Source of the DNA: Symbiodinium natans
Lineage: Eukaryota; Sar; Dinophyceae; Suessiales; Symbiodiniaceae
Assembly (NCBI GenBank): GCA_905221605.1
Contig: CAJNDS010002157.1
Coordinates: forward strand, 1,202,501-1,266,500
Reading direction: 5' to 3'
DNA: 64,000 nt
Of the stretch, positions 1 to 11,500 are shown piece by piece. Below the pieces are notes generated by a model. It made no database searches and was not told where the DNA came from. It saw nothing but the letters and a program-made list of their open reading frames with translations. Made by a program: the position numbers and the translations under genes. Every line of letters starts with the position of its first letter. The stretch's first letter is position 1.

Positions 1-360
1 TTTAGAGGGTTTAGAGGGGTTAGAGGGTTTAGAGGGTTTAGAGGGTTTAGAGGGGTTAGAGGGGTTAGAGGGGTTAGAGGGGTTAGAGGGGTTAGAGGGG
101 TTAGAGGGGTTAGAGGGGTTAGAGGGGTTAGAGGGTTTAGCGGGTTTAGAGGGTTTAGAGGGTTTTGGGGGTCAGGTTTAGAGGGTTTGTAGAGGGTTTG
201 TAGAGGGTTTTCAGAGGGTTTTCAGAGGGTTTAGAGAGGGTTTAGAGAGGGTGTAGAAAGGGCTTAAAGGTTTAGAGAGAGTTCAGAGGTTTAGAGAGTC
301 TTAAGTGTTTAGCGGGTTTAGAGTATTTAGAGAGTTTTACGTGTTTACAGGGCTTAGGGT
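1..360. repeat. Degenerate telomere-like array (TTTAGAGGG / GGGGTTAGA)
   Basis: Tandem 8-9 bp units such as GGGGTTAGA and GGGTTTAGA decay rightward into irregular GTTTAGAGAG copies. They look like a mutated derivative of the TTTAGGG heptamer. The array is internal in character (mixed units, decaying) and is not a clean chromosome end. No gene is seen. Confidence 0.85.
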
Positions 361-2644
361 TTAGAGTGCTGAAAGGGTTTGTTTCTACCGCATGAGTTTG
401 GGTGGTCTGGGGTTCAGGGTCCGCTTGGTTAAGGGACGAGACATGGCCCCTTGGTCTCCCTTATGGATTCTGCGCGCAGGTTTTATTATGTGGGCTTGTA
501 GGGTTTAGGGTGAGGGTTTCGGGTGTTTTTGGGCTTAGGGCTTTTGGTCTCTCGCGGTTCAGGGGCTTAGGCAGTTTGGGGGTTTAGGGCTGCAAAGATA
601 TTAGGGTATGTAAGCTCTGCTAAAACCCTAACCTGAAGAAGGGCATAGGGTTGAATAGTTGAGCTGAAGCCTTGAGCTACTACAACCCTAAACCCTAAAC
701 CCTAAAACCTAAACCCTAAACCCTAAACCCTAAACCCTAAACCCTAAACCCTAAGCCGTCCGCTTGAGCATGGCCTCAAAGTGCTTCGCAGCGCGACTCA
801 GCCCTCGGAGGACTTGTCTGTCTCCGCCAGAGCGAATGAGCCTTCAACCAGACGCCATTCCCGAAGTTCCAGGGGCTAAACCCCAAACCCCCAACCCTAA
901 ACCCTAAACCCTAAACACTGAACAGAATGGGCCGTTGCTCTGCACCCCCCCGAATCTTTCGACTGACCAGCGCGGTTAGGCTTTATAGGGTTTATGGTTC
1001 AGGGTTTCGGGTTAAGGGTTTAGGAGGCCTTGCTGCTGCAGCACGAGGGAGATCAGTTGTGGTGCAGCTTAAGGCTTCGAAGGACTGGGCCCAGTCCGTT
1101 TCGCGGTTAAAGCCATTAAGCCTAACACCCAACACCTAAACCCTAAACCCTAAACCCTGAACCCTAAACCCTAAACCCTAAACCTCCCCTTGGGCCCGAA
1201 CCCTAAACCCTAAACCCTAAACCCTAAACCCTAAACCCGAAACCCTAAACCCTAAACCCTAAACCACCCCTGGGGCCCGAACCAGTACCAAGGGGAAGAG
1301 TGGCTGGCGGCAGTCGTCGAAGGCCGTTTGGCTTGATTGAAGGTAGACCTGCACGCATCAAGCCTTAGAAGGGTTAAGGGTTTAGGGTTTAGGGTTGGAG
1401 TTCAGGTTTTGGGTTCAGGGTTCAGGGTTCAGGGTTCAGGGTTCAGGGTTCAGGGTTCAGGGTTCAGGGTTCAGGGTTCAGGGTTCAGGGTTTAGGGTTT
1501 AGGGTTTAGGGTTTAGGGTTTAGGGTTTAGGGTTGAGTTCTGGCTCTCACTAGTCAACCAGCCTTTCAAGCGACTGGAAAACACAAAGCCAACCAAAGAA
1601 TACCACAACATTAAGAAAACAAACACATCACTCATAAACCTTCGGATCCATACCCCAGGGCCCTAAACCCTAAACCCTAAATCCTAACCGGCGTGAATAT
1701 GCCCGCAAGCTGAAACCGTTTTGCCAATGAGCACAAACCGTTGTGCCCATGCCCACCAAGGGCCAAGGGTCTAGGGTTTATGTATATAGGTAGTAGTGGT
1801 TCTTTGGTTTAGGGCTGAGGGCTTCGGGTTTAGGGTTTAGGGTTGAGGGTTGAGAGTTTAGGGTTTGGGGTTTAGGGTTTAGGGTTTGGGGTTTAGGGTT
1901 TGGGCGTCAGCAGCTCCGGGTCGAGCAATCGCTGGTAGAGCAGCTGTTTGGACTCTAAAAAACACTGCGAGAATCCCAAAACATTAAGAAATATGCAGTT
2001 TGTTTTTTTTTTCATCAGCAAGCCCTGTCCCCCAATCATGGAGCGGTTCACCCCACCCTCGAACCACTCAATCGGGGCACCAATTCCAAAGCAAGCCATC
2101 CAAACAAGAAAGCAGACTGCAATCAGAGAGCTTCCCTCTTTTCGCTACTTCGAGCCATTCGCCAACCCACCCTAGAACCAACTAGACACAGGTCTGGATT
2201 GACAAAAAAAAGAAACTAACTGCGTTAAGCTCATGTTTTCTGTTTTCCCCCACCCTACCCTAGAACTACTCGGTGGGAAGGGGGGGGGGTGCTTGCTTTG
2301 TGGGTTTTGACGAGTGCTTGATGGGGTGCCGATTGCTTACTTTCTGGATCTGGATTTGTTCGCGCTTGCTGGGGCGCTGATTGCTTACTTTCTGGATTTG
2401 TGTTTTGCCTGATGGGGTGCTGATCTAAAAGTCCCCGGTGACCGTGCCTCTTTGTGGGGCGAAATGCCCCGGTGAGTGGATGATGATGTCGCAGCCCTCA
2501 TCTGGCCCAGACCCAGGTTTTCAAGCCCAGAATGGGGGTCTGGGCCAGAAGAGGCCCTTTCGGGGCAACAGAGGGTAGGGCAGGTGGTTGGGGGGGGTGG
2601 GGGGGGTAGGGGTGGGGGCAAGGGCGGGCGGGGGGGGGGGGATT

Positions 2645-2990
2645 GGTGGCCTTTTTGCCATTGGCGAAAATTGGCAAAAAAAAAACGTGGCCATTGGCGC
2701 AAAAGCTGTGGCCATTGGCGAAGTTGCCAATGGCCACGGCTGTTTTGCCAATGGCCACGTTCCCCATTAAGGTTGGGGGGGGGGGGGGGACGGGTATTTT
2801 GTGCGAATTGGGTGCGAAAAACCATTTTGGCGACCAACCTTAATGACATTGGTGGCCATTGGCAAAAAAGCCGTGGCCATTGGCAACTTTCCCGTGGCCA
2901 TTGGCAACTTTGCCAATGGCCACGGCTTTTTTGCCAAATGGCCCCGACTTTCTTGCCGATGGCGTTTTTTGCCAATGGCCACGCCATTAA
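2645..2990. repeat. Array of palindromic GCCAATGGCCACG units
   Basis: At least ten copies of a 12-17 bp motif (GTGGCCATTGGC, or its complement GCCAATGGCCAC) occur in both orientations. Neighbouring opposite copies can fold into long hairpins, for example around 2870-2925. A poly-G tract (2587-2640) precedes it. The open frames crossing it on both strands are by-products of the repeat. Function unknown. Confidence 0.8.
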
Positions 2991-3199
2991 GGTCAAAACA
3001 TGTATGTATGTATATATATATATATATATAAGAAAGAGGGTTTAGGGTTTGGGGTTTAGGGTTTAGGGTTTAGGGCTTAGGCCTTAGGGCTTAGGGTTTC
3101 GGGTCCCCGTGGCCCAGAGATTTTCCGCCTGGAGGACCGCGAGGCCCCTGAGGAGAGGAAGCTGCTCGGTGCCGACAGGAAGGACTCGGCGCTCAAGAG

Positions 3200-3415
3200 A
3201 GGTTAGGGTTGAGGGTTTAGGGTTTAGGGTTTAGGGTTTAGGGTTTAGGGTTTAGGGTTTAGGGTTTAGGGTTTAGGGCTTAGGGTTTAGGGTTTAGGGT
3301 TCAGGGTTTAGGGTTTAGGGTTTAGGGTTTAGGGTTTAGGGTTTAGGGTTTAGGGTTTGGGGTCTAGGGTTTAGGGTTTGGGGTTTTAGGGTTTAGGGTT
3401 TAGGGTTCAGCATCT
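3200..3415. repeat. Interstitial telomere-type array (TTTAGGG)n
   Basis: A near-perfect run of about 28 heptamers with a few substituted copies (TTAGGGC, TTCAGGG). It is typical of well over 100 arrays in the window. Confidence 0.95.
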
Positions 3416-4778
3416 CAAGTCAGAGCATTCACTAGTCAAGCAGCTTTTCAAGCGATGGGAAATACCCCACCCCCGCCCATCGAGTCCCACAAAATTAGGG
3501 AACTATTCCACTTCACATAGAAGCTCATAGAGGTGCCATTGCCCACGAAACTTGGGCCTTTGCCCGCAAACACCTAAACCTTCGACTTTCGAAACTTCCA
3601 CAGGGTTCCCCAAACCCTAAACACTAAACCTTAAACCCTCCTCCCGGGTTTAGGGTTGGGGGTGTTGGGTTTAGGGTCTCAGGGCTGCGAAGCCCTGAGC
3701 CCACAGGCCCAGAAACCCGGTCTCGGTGCCTTTCATGATGGCACTCTGCGACCTACAGGGTTGGGGGTTCAGGGGGCTAACCCTAAACCCTAAACCCTAA
3801 ACTCCAAACCCCAAAGGAAATTTGGTGCTTGGGGGTCCTACAGTTGGAGGGCTCAGGGTGTGGCAACAGCCCCCCACTCGTGGCTCTGAATCCGAGGCCC
3901 ACGCGCTGTTCGGCCCACTGTTGGTGGAGGGGGGGCCTCTTGCAACGCTGGTGGATTCTGCTGCCCTGAACCCTAAACCCTAAACCCTAAACCCTAAACC
4001 CCAAACTGTAAACCCTAAACCCCAAATGCTGAGGGGGCGAAAGGCTCAGGGGGCCGTTCGGGACACAAAGGGGGCTCCCCAAAACCGTTTACAGGTTTAG
4101 GGCTTAGTGTTTAGGGTTTAGGGTTTAGGGTTTTAAGGTTTAGGGTTTAGGGTTTTAAGGTTTAGGCTTTAGGGTGGAGGGTTCATGCTTCAGGCTCTTT
4201 CTCGGGGTTTAGGTTTTTTATTTCTTTTTTGGGGGGGTGCTCTTTGTTCCTAGAGCATTGACCCCTGGGATTTCAAACCCGAAACCATATGAAAGATCAC
4301 AAACTCAATAACTTTAAAGGGCTTTTCGTGCGTTCACTATATTGTGAACAGGGCATGCATTGTAATTCACTTCGCACGCAAGCATCAGTAATAGTATTTG
4401 TCGTGTTTTCCTCCACCTCTTTATATATTCTTACTATATGTCTTTATTGCTAATGACACCTCTATTAGTAGTTTATGGGGGGCCATGTCATCTCTCAATA
4501 GAAAGTGAACTAACGGGCCATCATGTCAGTAGAACAAAGGCCTGTGAAGATCGATGAAAACCGTGATCAGAATCAACTCATGCCTTTGTTACTAAACTCT
4601 AAACCCCCATAAACCTAAACCCTAAACCCCTAAACCCCTAAACCCTAAACCCTAAACCCTAAACCCTAAACCCTAAACCCTAAACCCTAAACCCTAAACC
4701 CTAAACCCCTAAACCGTAACCCGACATGCCGAACCCCAAGCCCGAGCCGCTCAACCCCAAACGCAGCACACTCAACTT

Positions 4779-4824
4779 GGGATGTGTCCCCCTCATACTA
4801 AGCAGTCGACTGTTGGTATATTAT
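4779..4824. mobile_element. Fragment of short inverted-repeat element, family M1
   Basis: One M1-type end (GGGATGTGTCCCCCTCATAC) is followed by the inner part of the other end (GACTGTTGGTATA) and then runs into a TTTAGGG array. It looks truncated or overwritten by the array. Confidence 0.5.
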
Positions 4825-4935
4825 AGGGTTTAGGGTTTAGGGTTTAGGGTTTAGGGTTTAGGGTTTAGGGTTTAGGGTTTAGGGTTTAGGGTTATCCCAA
4901 CACTAAACCCTAAGCCCTTCAAACCCTGACCATTA

Positions 4936-5049
4936 GGGGATAGGATTCGGGGACCCCCTTGGGGACAGAGACCCTCGGAACAAGGTCCCTGTTTAAGAGA
5001 GCCAGAAGAGGGTTCAGAAGGGTTCCCGTTTAAGGGTCCCCCCTCATCC
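4936..5049. mobile_element. Short interspersed element, family M3, copy 1
   Basis: About 115 bp, clearly homologous to 30021-30135. Shared blocks include GGTCCCTGTTTAAGAGA and CAGAAGAGGGTTCAGA. Both copies start near GATAGGATT and end near GTCCCCCTTATCC, giving loosely complementary ends. No coding capacity, so a non-autonomous element is likely. Confidence 0.6.
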
Positions 5050-5267
5050 ACTTCCGAATCATAACAGGGAACAGGCAGTGGCTGAGGATGCTTCTTGACA
5101 GACGCCGCGCTCGAGTGAAGGAGCCTGTCTCGGCGTGAAGGTGGAAGGTTTCGGGTTTGGTTTTTGGGGTTTAGGGTTTCGGGTTTAGGGCTTAGGGTTT
5201 AGGGTTTAGGGTTTAGGGCTTAGGGTTTAGGGCTTAGGGTTTAGGGTTTAGGTTTTAGGGTTTAGGG

Positions 5268-5410
5268 TTTAGTGGGTTTAGGGTTTAGTGGGTTTAGGGT
5301 TTAGTGGGTTTAGGGTTTAGTGGGTTTAGGTTTTAGTGGGTTTAGGGTTTAGTGGGTTTAGGGTTTAGTGGGTTTAGGGTTTAGTGGGTTTAGGGTTTAG
5401 TGGGTAGTGG
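5268..5410. repeat. Higher-order array of 16-bp unit TTTAGGGTTTAGTGGG
   Basis: About nine tandem copies of a dimer made of one normal heptamer plus one TTTAGTGGG variant. This shows local amplification by slippage or unequal exchange rather than addition by telomerase. Confidence 0.85.
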
Positions 5411-6469
5411 GTTTAGGGTTTAGGGTTTAGGGTTTAGGGTTTGGGGTTTGGGGTTTAGGGTTTAGGGTTTAGGGTTTAGGGTTTAGGGTCTAGGGTTTAG
5501 GGTTTAGGGTAGGGTTTAGGGTTTAGGGTTGCAGGGGGCTTGGGGGTTAGGGTTGTGGGTTTGGTGGTATGAGGTTTTTGGGCTTCGCGCCGGGCAAAGA
5601 TTTTTGGCTTTTGGGGTTCGGGGCCTCGGGGATGAAACCCTAAAGCCTAAACAATAAACCCTTAACCCTAACCCCTAAACCGGGTTTTCAGCATGGCTTT
5701 TGCGGGTTCAGGCTGAGGAATTTCAGTGTTTAGGGTTTAGGATCCAAAGGGTGGAGAAACACATCCTCAAACATCCTGAGGCCGAAAGCTGAGACTTCGG
5801 GAGAAGTCTACTGCTCCATCCGTGAAGGGGCGCAGGCCCTAGAGGGGGGGGGGGGGGCTAGGGTTTAGGGTTCAGGGTTCAGGGTTCAGGGTTTAGGGTT
5901 TCGGGTTTAGGGTTTAGGGTTTGGGGTTTGGGGTTTAGGGTTTAGGGTTTAGGATCTTGGGGGACTTCGACAGCTGGAGCCACCTACGAAGCGAGAGCAC
6001 CAAGGCACCAGGGCAAGCACTTACTGTTGGTTAGCAGGGAATGACCCTAAACCCTAAACCCTAAACCCTAAACCTTAAACCCTAAACCCTAAACCCTAAA
6101 CCCTAAGTAAGAACAGTGCCCCTTCGCCGCCTGTGGAGCTTTGAAACGACGTCGTCGGCCTGGGCCGCAATGGCCACAGGAAAAAACCCGAACACCCCCC
6201 AAACCCCAAGCCGTAAATCCCAAACCCTATACCCTAAACCCTAAACCCTAAAACCTAAACCCTAGACCCTAAACCCTAAACCCTAAACCCTAAACCCTAA
6301 ACCCTAAACCCTAAACCCTACACCCTACACCCTAAACCCTAAACCCTAAACCCAAAACCCTAAACCCGACCCAATAACTCTGTACCCTGACGCCTACCCC
6401 TGCCTGAGTTCCAACCTCCGCTTCCAGCCTCACACCCCTCAACAGCACTCCCTCGACCTGCGCGCCCTA

Positions 6470-6607
6470 AACCCTAAACCCTAAACCCTACACCCTAAAT
6501 CCTAAACCCTAAATCCTAAACCCTAAACCCTAAACCCTAAACCCTAAACCCTAAACCCTAAACCCTAAACCCTAAACCCTAAACCCTAAACCCTAAACCC
6601 TAAACCC
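6470..6607. repeat. Interstitial telomere-type array (CCCTAAA)n
   Basis: About 19 units, largely perfect, in the orientation opposite to 3200-3415. Confidence 0.95.
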
Positions 6608-7532
6608 CAACCCCTACTTCCCCATGACACGCACAGCGCGGAGACTCTGAGCTCTCCGGCGGCAAGGCGGCGGGCGACTGCGCCGAGGCAGAGTTGGAGG
6701 AGCCCGAAGCCTCTCAGGCCCTAAACCCTAAACCCTAAACCCTAAACCCTAAACCCTAAACCCCTAAACCTTAAACCCCATAACCTTAAACCCCATAGCC
6801 CCAACAACCCTAAACCCTGTAATCCTACACCTTCCCTAAACCCTAAACCCAAGACCCTAGAATTCCAGAATCCCAGAACGCAAGAATCCCCACGCCTCTC
6901 TCAAAGGCTCTCTCTGACACAAAACGCACGTGCCCGCACGCGCTCGCGCCTTGGGAGACGCTGGTGCCTCCTGGAAAGGACGGAAAACCCAGCTTGGGGT
7001 TTAGGGGTGTAGGGTTTAGGGTTAAAAGGTATAGGGTTTAGGGTTTAGGGTTTAGGGTTTAGGGTTTAGGGTTTAGGGTTTAGGGTGTAGGGTGTAGGGT
7101 TTAGGGTTTAGGGTTTAGGGTTTCGCGTTTAGGCTGCAGGGCAGCATCTACCCCTTCGGCTGGCAGGGTTTAGGGTTTTGGGTCTTGGGTGTAGGCTACC
7201 CCCCACACCCCAAACCTGCACCCTGAACTCTAAACCCTAAACCCAAAAAGCTGAGGCACCACCAGCAGCACTGCCTTCTATCGGTCCTCTACTCCCCGGT
7301 AGCTCCAGGGTTTGGGCCTACCCCAGAAAGCCTTGGGGTTTAGGGTATAGGGTTTAGGAGTTTAGGGTTTAGGAGTTTAGGGTTTAGGAGTTTAGGGTTT
7401 AGGAGTTTAGGGTTTAGGAGTTTAGGGTTTAGGTTCTCAAGGCTTCAGGGCTTGGGCTAAGGTTCCCTGGCCCAACTTTTTTTCTCCGGCCACCCGAAGC
7501 AGCTCCGCGTTCCCTTGGCCAAGGGAATTCCC

Positions 7533-8562
7533 TCAGTTCTTCTTCTTCTTCTCCAGCTTGCGCTTGTAGAAGTTGAGCTCCTGGACGCTCGGAAGCTTTA
7601 GGCTTCAGGGGGTTAGGGTTAGGGTTAGGGTTAGGGTTAGGGTTAGGGTTTCGGGTTTAGCGTTTTGGGCTTCGGGCTTAGGGCCTAGGGCTTTGGGCTT
7701 AGGGCTTAGGGCTTAGGGCTTTGGGCAAACAAGCATCCGAGCTCAGGGGCTTAGGGAGCTAACAGCTTCGGGCTCAGCGTGGAGTTTGGTGTTCAGAGCT
7801 TGTGGGGTGTCGGAGAGTCTTACAGGGCTTTGACGTAACCAACCTAAATCCAAACCCCCGCAAACCCAAAAGCCCAAACAAAAAAGCTTCCCAACCGCCA
7901 AAAACCCTGAAACTCTCCAAAACCCCTGCCTAAACCCTAAACACCCAATTCCCCCATTTAACCTAAACCCGAAACCCTAAACCCTAAACCCTAAACCCTA
8001 AACCCATTGAACTTTCGGTCTCCTCACCCTCCAGGACATAGCCATCAGCGCGGCCGCACTGCCCGGGCCTTGATGCGATGCAAGCCAAGAGGCGGCCGCT
8101 CTGAAATTGCTCCTGGGTTTAGGGTTTAGGGTTTAGGGTTTGGGGTTTGGGGTTTAGGGTATAGGGCTTAGGGTTTAGGGGTTTCTCTCTATGCTCTTCC
8201 CCCTTAGGAGGAGCCCCCTAACACCCCCAATGGGGTTTAGGGTTTAGGGTTGAGGATTTAGGGTGTTTCTCTCTCCTCTTCTCCTTCCGGAGGAGCCGCT
8301 CCGCCCCCAAGACGCCCTAAACCCTAAACCCGAAACCCAAAACCTAAACCCTAAACCCTAAACCCTAAACCCCAGACCCTAAACCCTAAACCCGAAACCC
8401 TAAACCCACCGGGTTTAAGGTTCAGGGTTTCCCGGAACCATAGGCCCTTAGTACGGTCCCTTGCCCTTGTTCATCGGGATCCGAAAGTATGGGCCCTAAT
8501 TTATCATATGTACATACATACATACATACATACATACATACATACATACATACATACATACA

Positions 8563-8596
<34 letters not shown>

Positions 8597-11500
8597 CATC
8601 CATGCATGCATACATACGTACATACGTACATACATATATACACACATATTTCTTTGTCTATGTAGTGTTTTTGGGGGCTATAACAAGGCTCCCCCAATTA
8701 GGGCTACAAAGGGGGGTTTCCCCAAATAGGGGTACCCTGAATATAACCAAACAATGCTATAATCCCCAAAAAGGGTACCCCTAATTTCGGAAACCCCCCT
8801 CATGGGGTTGAGGGTTTGGGGGTTGCTCTAAACCCTAAACCCCCAACCCTAAACCCTAAACCCTGAACCCTAAACCCTAAACCCTAAACCCTAAACCCTA
8901 AACCCCAAACCCTAAACCCTAAACCCTAAACCCCCATGTGGGGAGTCGTTTTGGGGATGCTGGAAGCAAAGACCCGCGGAGGGGAGTCCCACTGCCAAGC
9001 CAAGCGTTAGGCCTCTGAGCATGGGACGGTTTAGGGTTTAGGGTTTAGGGTTTAGGGTTTAGGGTTTAGGGTTTAGGGTTTAGGGTTTAGGGTTTAGGGT
9101 TTAGGGTTTAGGGTTTAGGGCTTAGGGCTTAGGGTTTAGGGTTTAGGGCTTCGGGCTTAGGGCTTAGGGTTTTAGGGCTTAGGGTTTCGGGTTCAGGGGC
9201 CCTCCATCGCCCCAAGCGCACCCTATTTCCGACAGCAACGCGCCGTCCTCCAGCAAGGTGTCGAGCTTGGTCCTGGGTTTTTGGGGGCGAGAGGTTTAGG
9301 GTTTGGGGTTTGGGGTTTCGGGTTTAGGGTTTAGGGTTTAGGGTTTAGGGTTTGCTTGCCGAAACCCCATGGAGACTTCTCGAAGAGCAAAAAAGCCCTG
9401 CAAACCCTCGACTCTAAAACCCGCATACCCTTGGGATGTTCCCCTACCATAACCTCGATTAAGGACTGTTAGCATTAGGAGGAACATCCCAACCTCGGCC
9501 CTGAACCGCTACGGCCCTGAACCCCGAAACCGCAGGCCAAGCGGCTTAGCTGCGCGGGCCTTCTGCTTGGCAATCACATGGCGGCTGAGCTTGACCTGCG
9601 AACCCCAGAATCCGATTTCTCGTTTGGGGTTTGGGGGTTCGGACATTTCGGGTTTTCAAATTTTGTCCATGGAGTTTCCGGTTTCTGTTTGGGATCTGGA
9701 GGTTAGGACTTATGGTTTTGGGAAGGACCCCAAGAAGCCTACATGGGGGGTGGGGGGGGGGGGGGGGGGGGGGGTCCGAAATTAGGGATTCTTAAAAATT
9801 TCTGGGGGGCCTATTTGGGGTTCAGGGGTTTAGGGCTCAGGGTTTGGGATTTCGGGTCTAGGGGATTAGAGTTTAGGGGTTTAGGGCTTAGGGTTGATAG
9901 GATTTAGGGTCTAGGGCTCTCCCGATTTCGGACCCTCCAAGATCTCCGCGCAAGCCACTATCTCTCAGCCGCATTGAGCTGAGAAAGTGACATAGGTTCA
10001 GAAACCCAGTACCAGCACAGCAAACGCAAACCAAACAGGAAACACCTTCCTATACTGTGAACATCAACCGAGACACAAAGCTAAGCACTGAAGTTGATCT
10101 CCACGCTGGCTTGGGATGTGGTCGTAACGTGAACATCACATCATGACTTGCTCATCGGACATAGTAACCGTGCTACCGGCAGCTTCGCTGCATCTTGGCC
10201 CATTTAAAAGCGCCCGCAAGCCAGGCATGTGAGAATGAAAGAAGCGGATCCGGTAACGCAATTGATGGGCCTCAATAATTAGAATAGGGTTTTGGGGATT
10301 ATGATAGTGTAATTATCAAGGGACCACAAGAGAATGCTACTAGTTTTATTCCGACCGCTGTATTAATCGGACCAAGCTGTTAAAAGGCTCACGCTGGAAC
10401 GATCTCTGCCCCTTTGGTCGCCGAACGTGTCCAGGTTTTGAGCAAGGGGCGAAGCACACAGCACACGATGGTAGCAACCAGGGATGAGCGTAGCCCTAAA
10501 CCCTAAACCCTAAACCCTAAACCCTAAACCCTAAACCCTAAACCCCAAACCCTAACCCTAAACCCTAAACCTCTGAACCTGGAATCTTGGCTTCGCCTTC
10601 GCAGGAACAAATCCTGCTTCGACTGGAGGAGGCCAAGATTCCTTTGAAAGCTGGGGCTTCGCCGAGAAGTCACCTAAACCCTAAACCCTAAACCCTAAAC
10701 CCTAAACCCTAAGCCCTAAGCCCGAAGCCCTAAAACCTAAACCTTTAGACCTGAGCCCCAAACCCTAAGCCAGGCTCATCTCACGAAGAGTCTTGAGCTG
10801 GTCCGACCGAGAGCCAGGAAAACTCCGAAGCGGAATGGCACACTGTGTGCAAAGCAGCTTGCTCTTTTTAGTCTCGGTAACTTAATACAGATAGATATAC
10901 CTATAATATATACAGAGATATAGGATACAAAACTGTATACTTGATCGATGGATCGATAGGAGGATAGATCGCTAGCTAGATAGATAGTCAGCGAGTTAGA
11001 TAATGGTAGATAGATAGATGCCCTGCCTATCATCGACTGCTGGAGGACGGGACCACAGAAAGAGGTCCCAGGACACTAGGCCACCAGGCCTTAGTCAGTC
11101 CCCCACACGGATGTTATCCGAGAGACTAGCGTCGGCGTCCCCAAAGGGCTTCCCGGCCACAACAGCCACACAGGTCTCCCCTTTATCCTTTTCCACAGAG
11201 TACAAGCTCAGTGCCGATTGCCGGGCCTGATACCGGAGAGCCAACCATGAGGCCCCGGCCAGAATCACAGAGGCGCCCATCCAAAGGAACATGGCAGCAA
11301 CATCAGCCATGAGACTCGCTGTCCACTGGCCCACAAAGGACAGCATCGTCGGCACGAACGCCACCGCGAGGCTTTTCAGCCTGTCCTCCCAGACACGGCT
11401 CTGCTGTTGGCGGCAGTAACTTGCCAACAGCAACGTGGCCTGAAAGATGAAGGGAAAGAGGAAGAGGCACCAGGTCACGGCGCCGACCAACATGATTCCA

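Larger units (their letters stand above)
1..7532. other. Heptamer-rich region downstream of RPS8, no gene model assembled
   Basis: Alternating CCCTAAA and TTTAGGG arrays are separated by short unique spacers. Several spacers hold open frames of 25-35 codons on the plus strand: about 3113-3200 (charged, rich in E, R, K and D), 5071-5132 (ends in a stop) and 6625-6718 (acidic). Spacers at 1300-1360 and 6120-6190 read better on the minus strand. I could not join any of these in phase or recognise a family, so they are noted only as possible exons. The AT-rich stretch 4210-4590 shows nothing. Three diverged copies of one spacer begin at about 1540, 1910 and 3410. Confidence 0.5.

Noticed and set aside
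1-360. A true chromosome end at the left edge
   Set aside because: Units are degenerate and mixed, decay inward, and identical-quality arrays occur throughout the window in both orientations.
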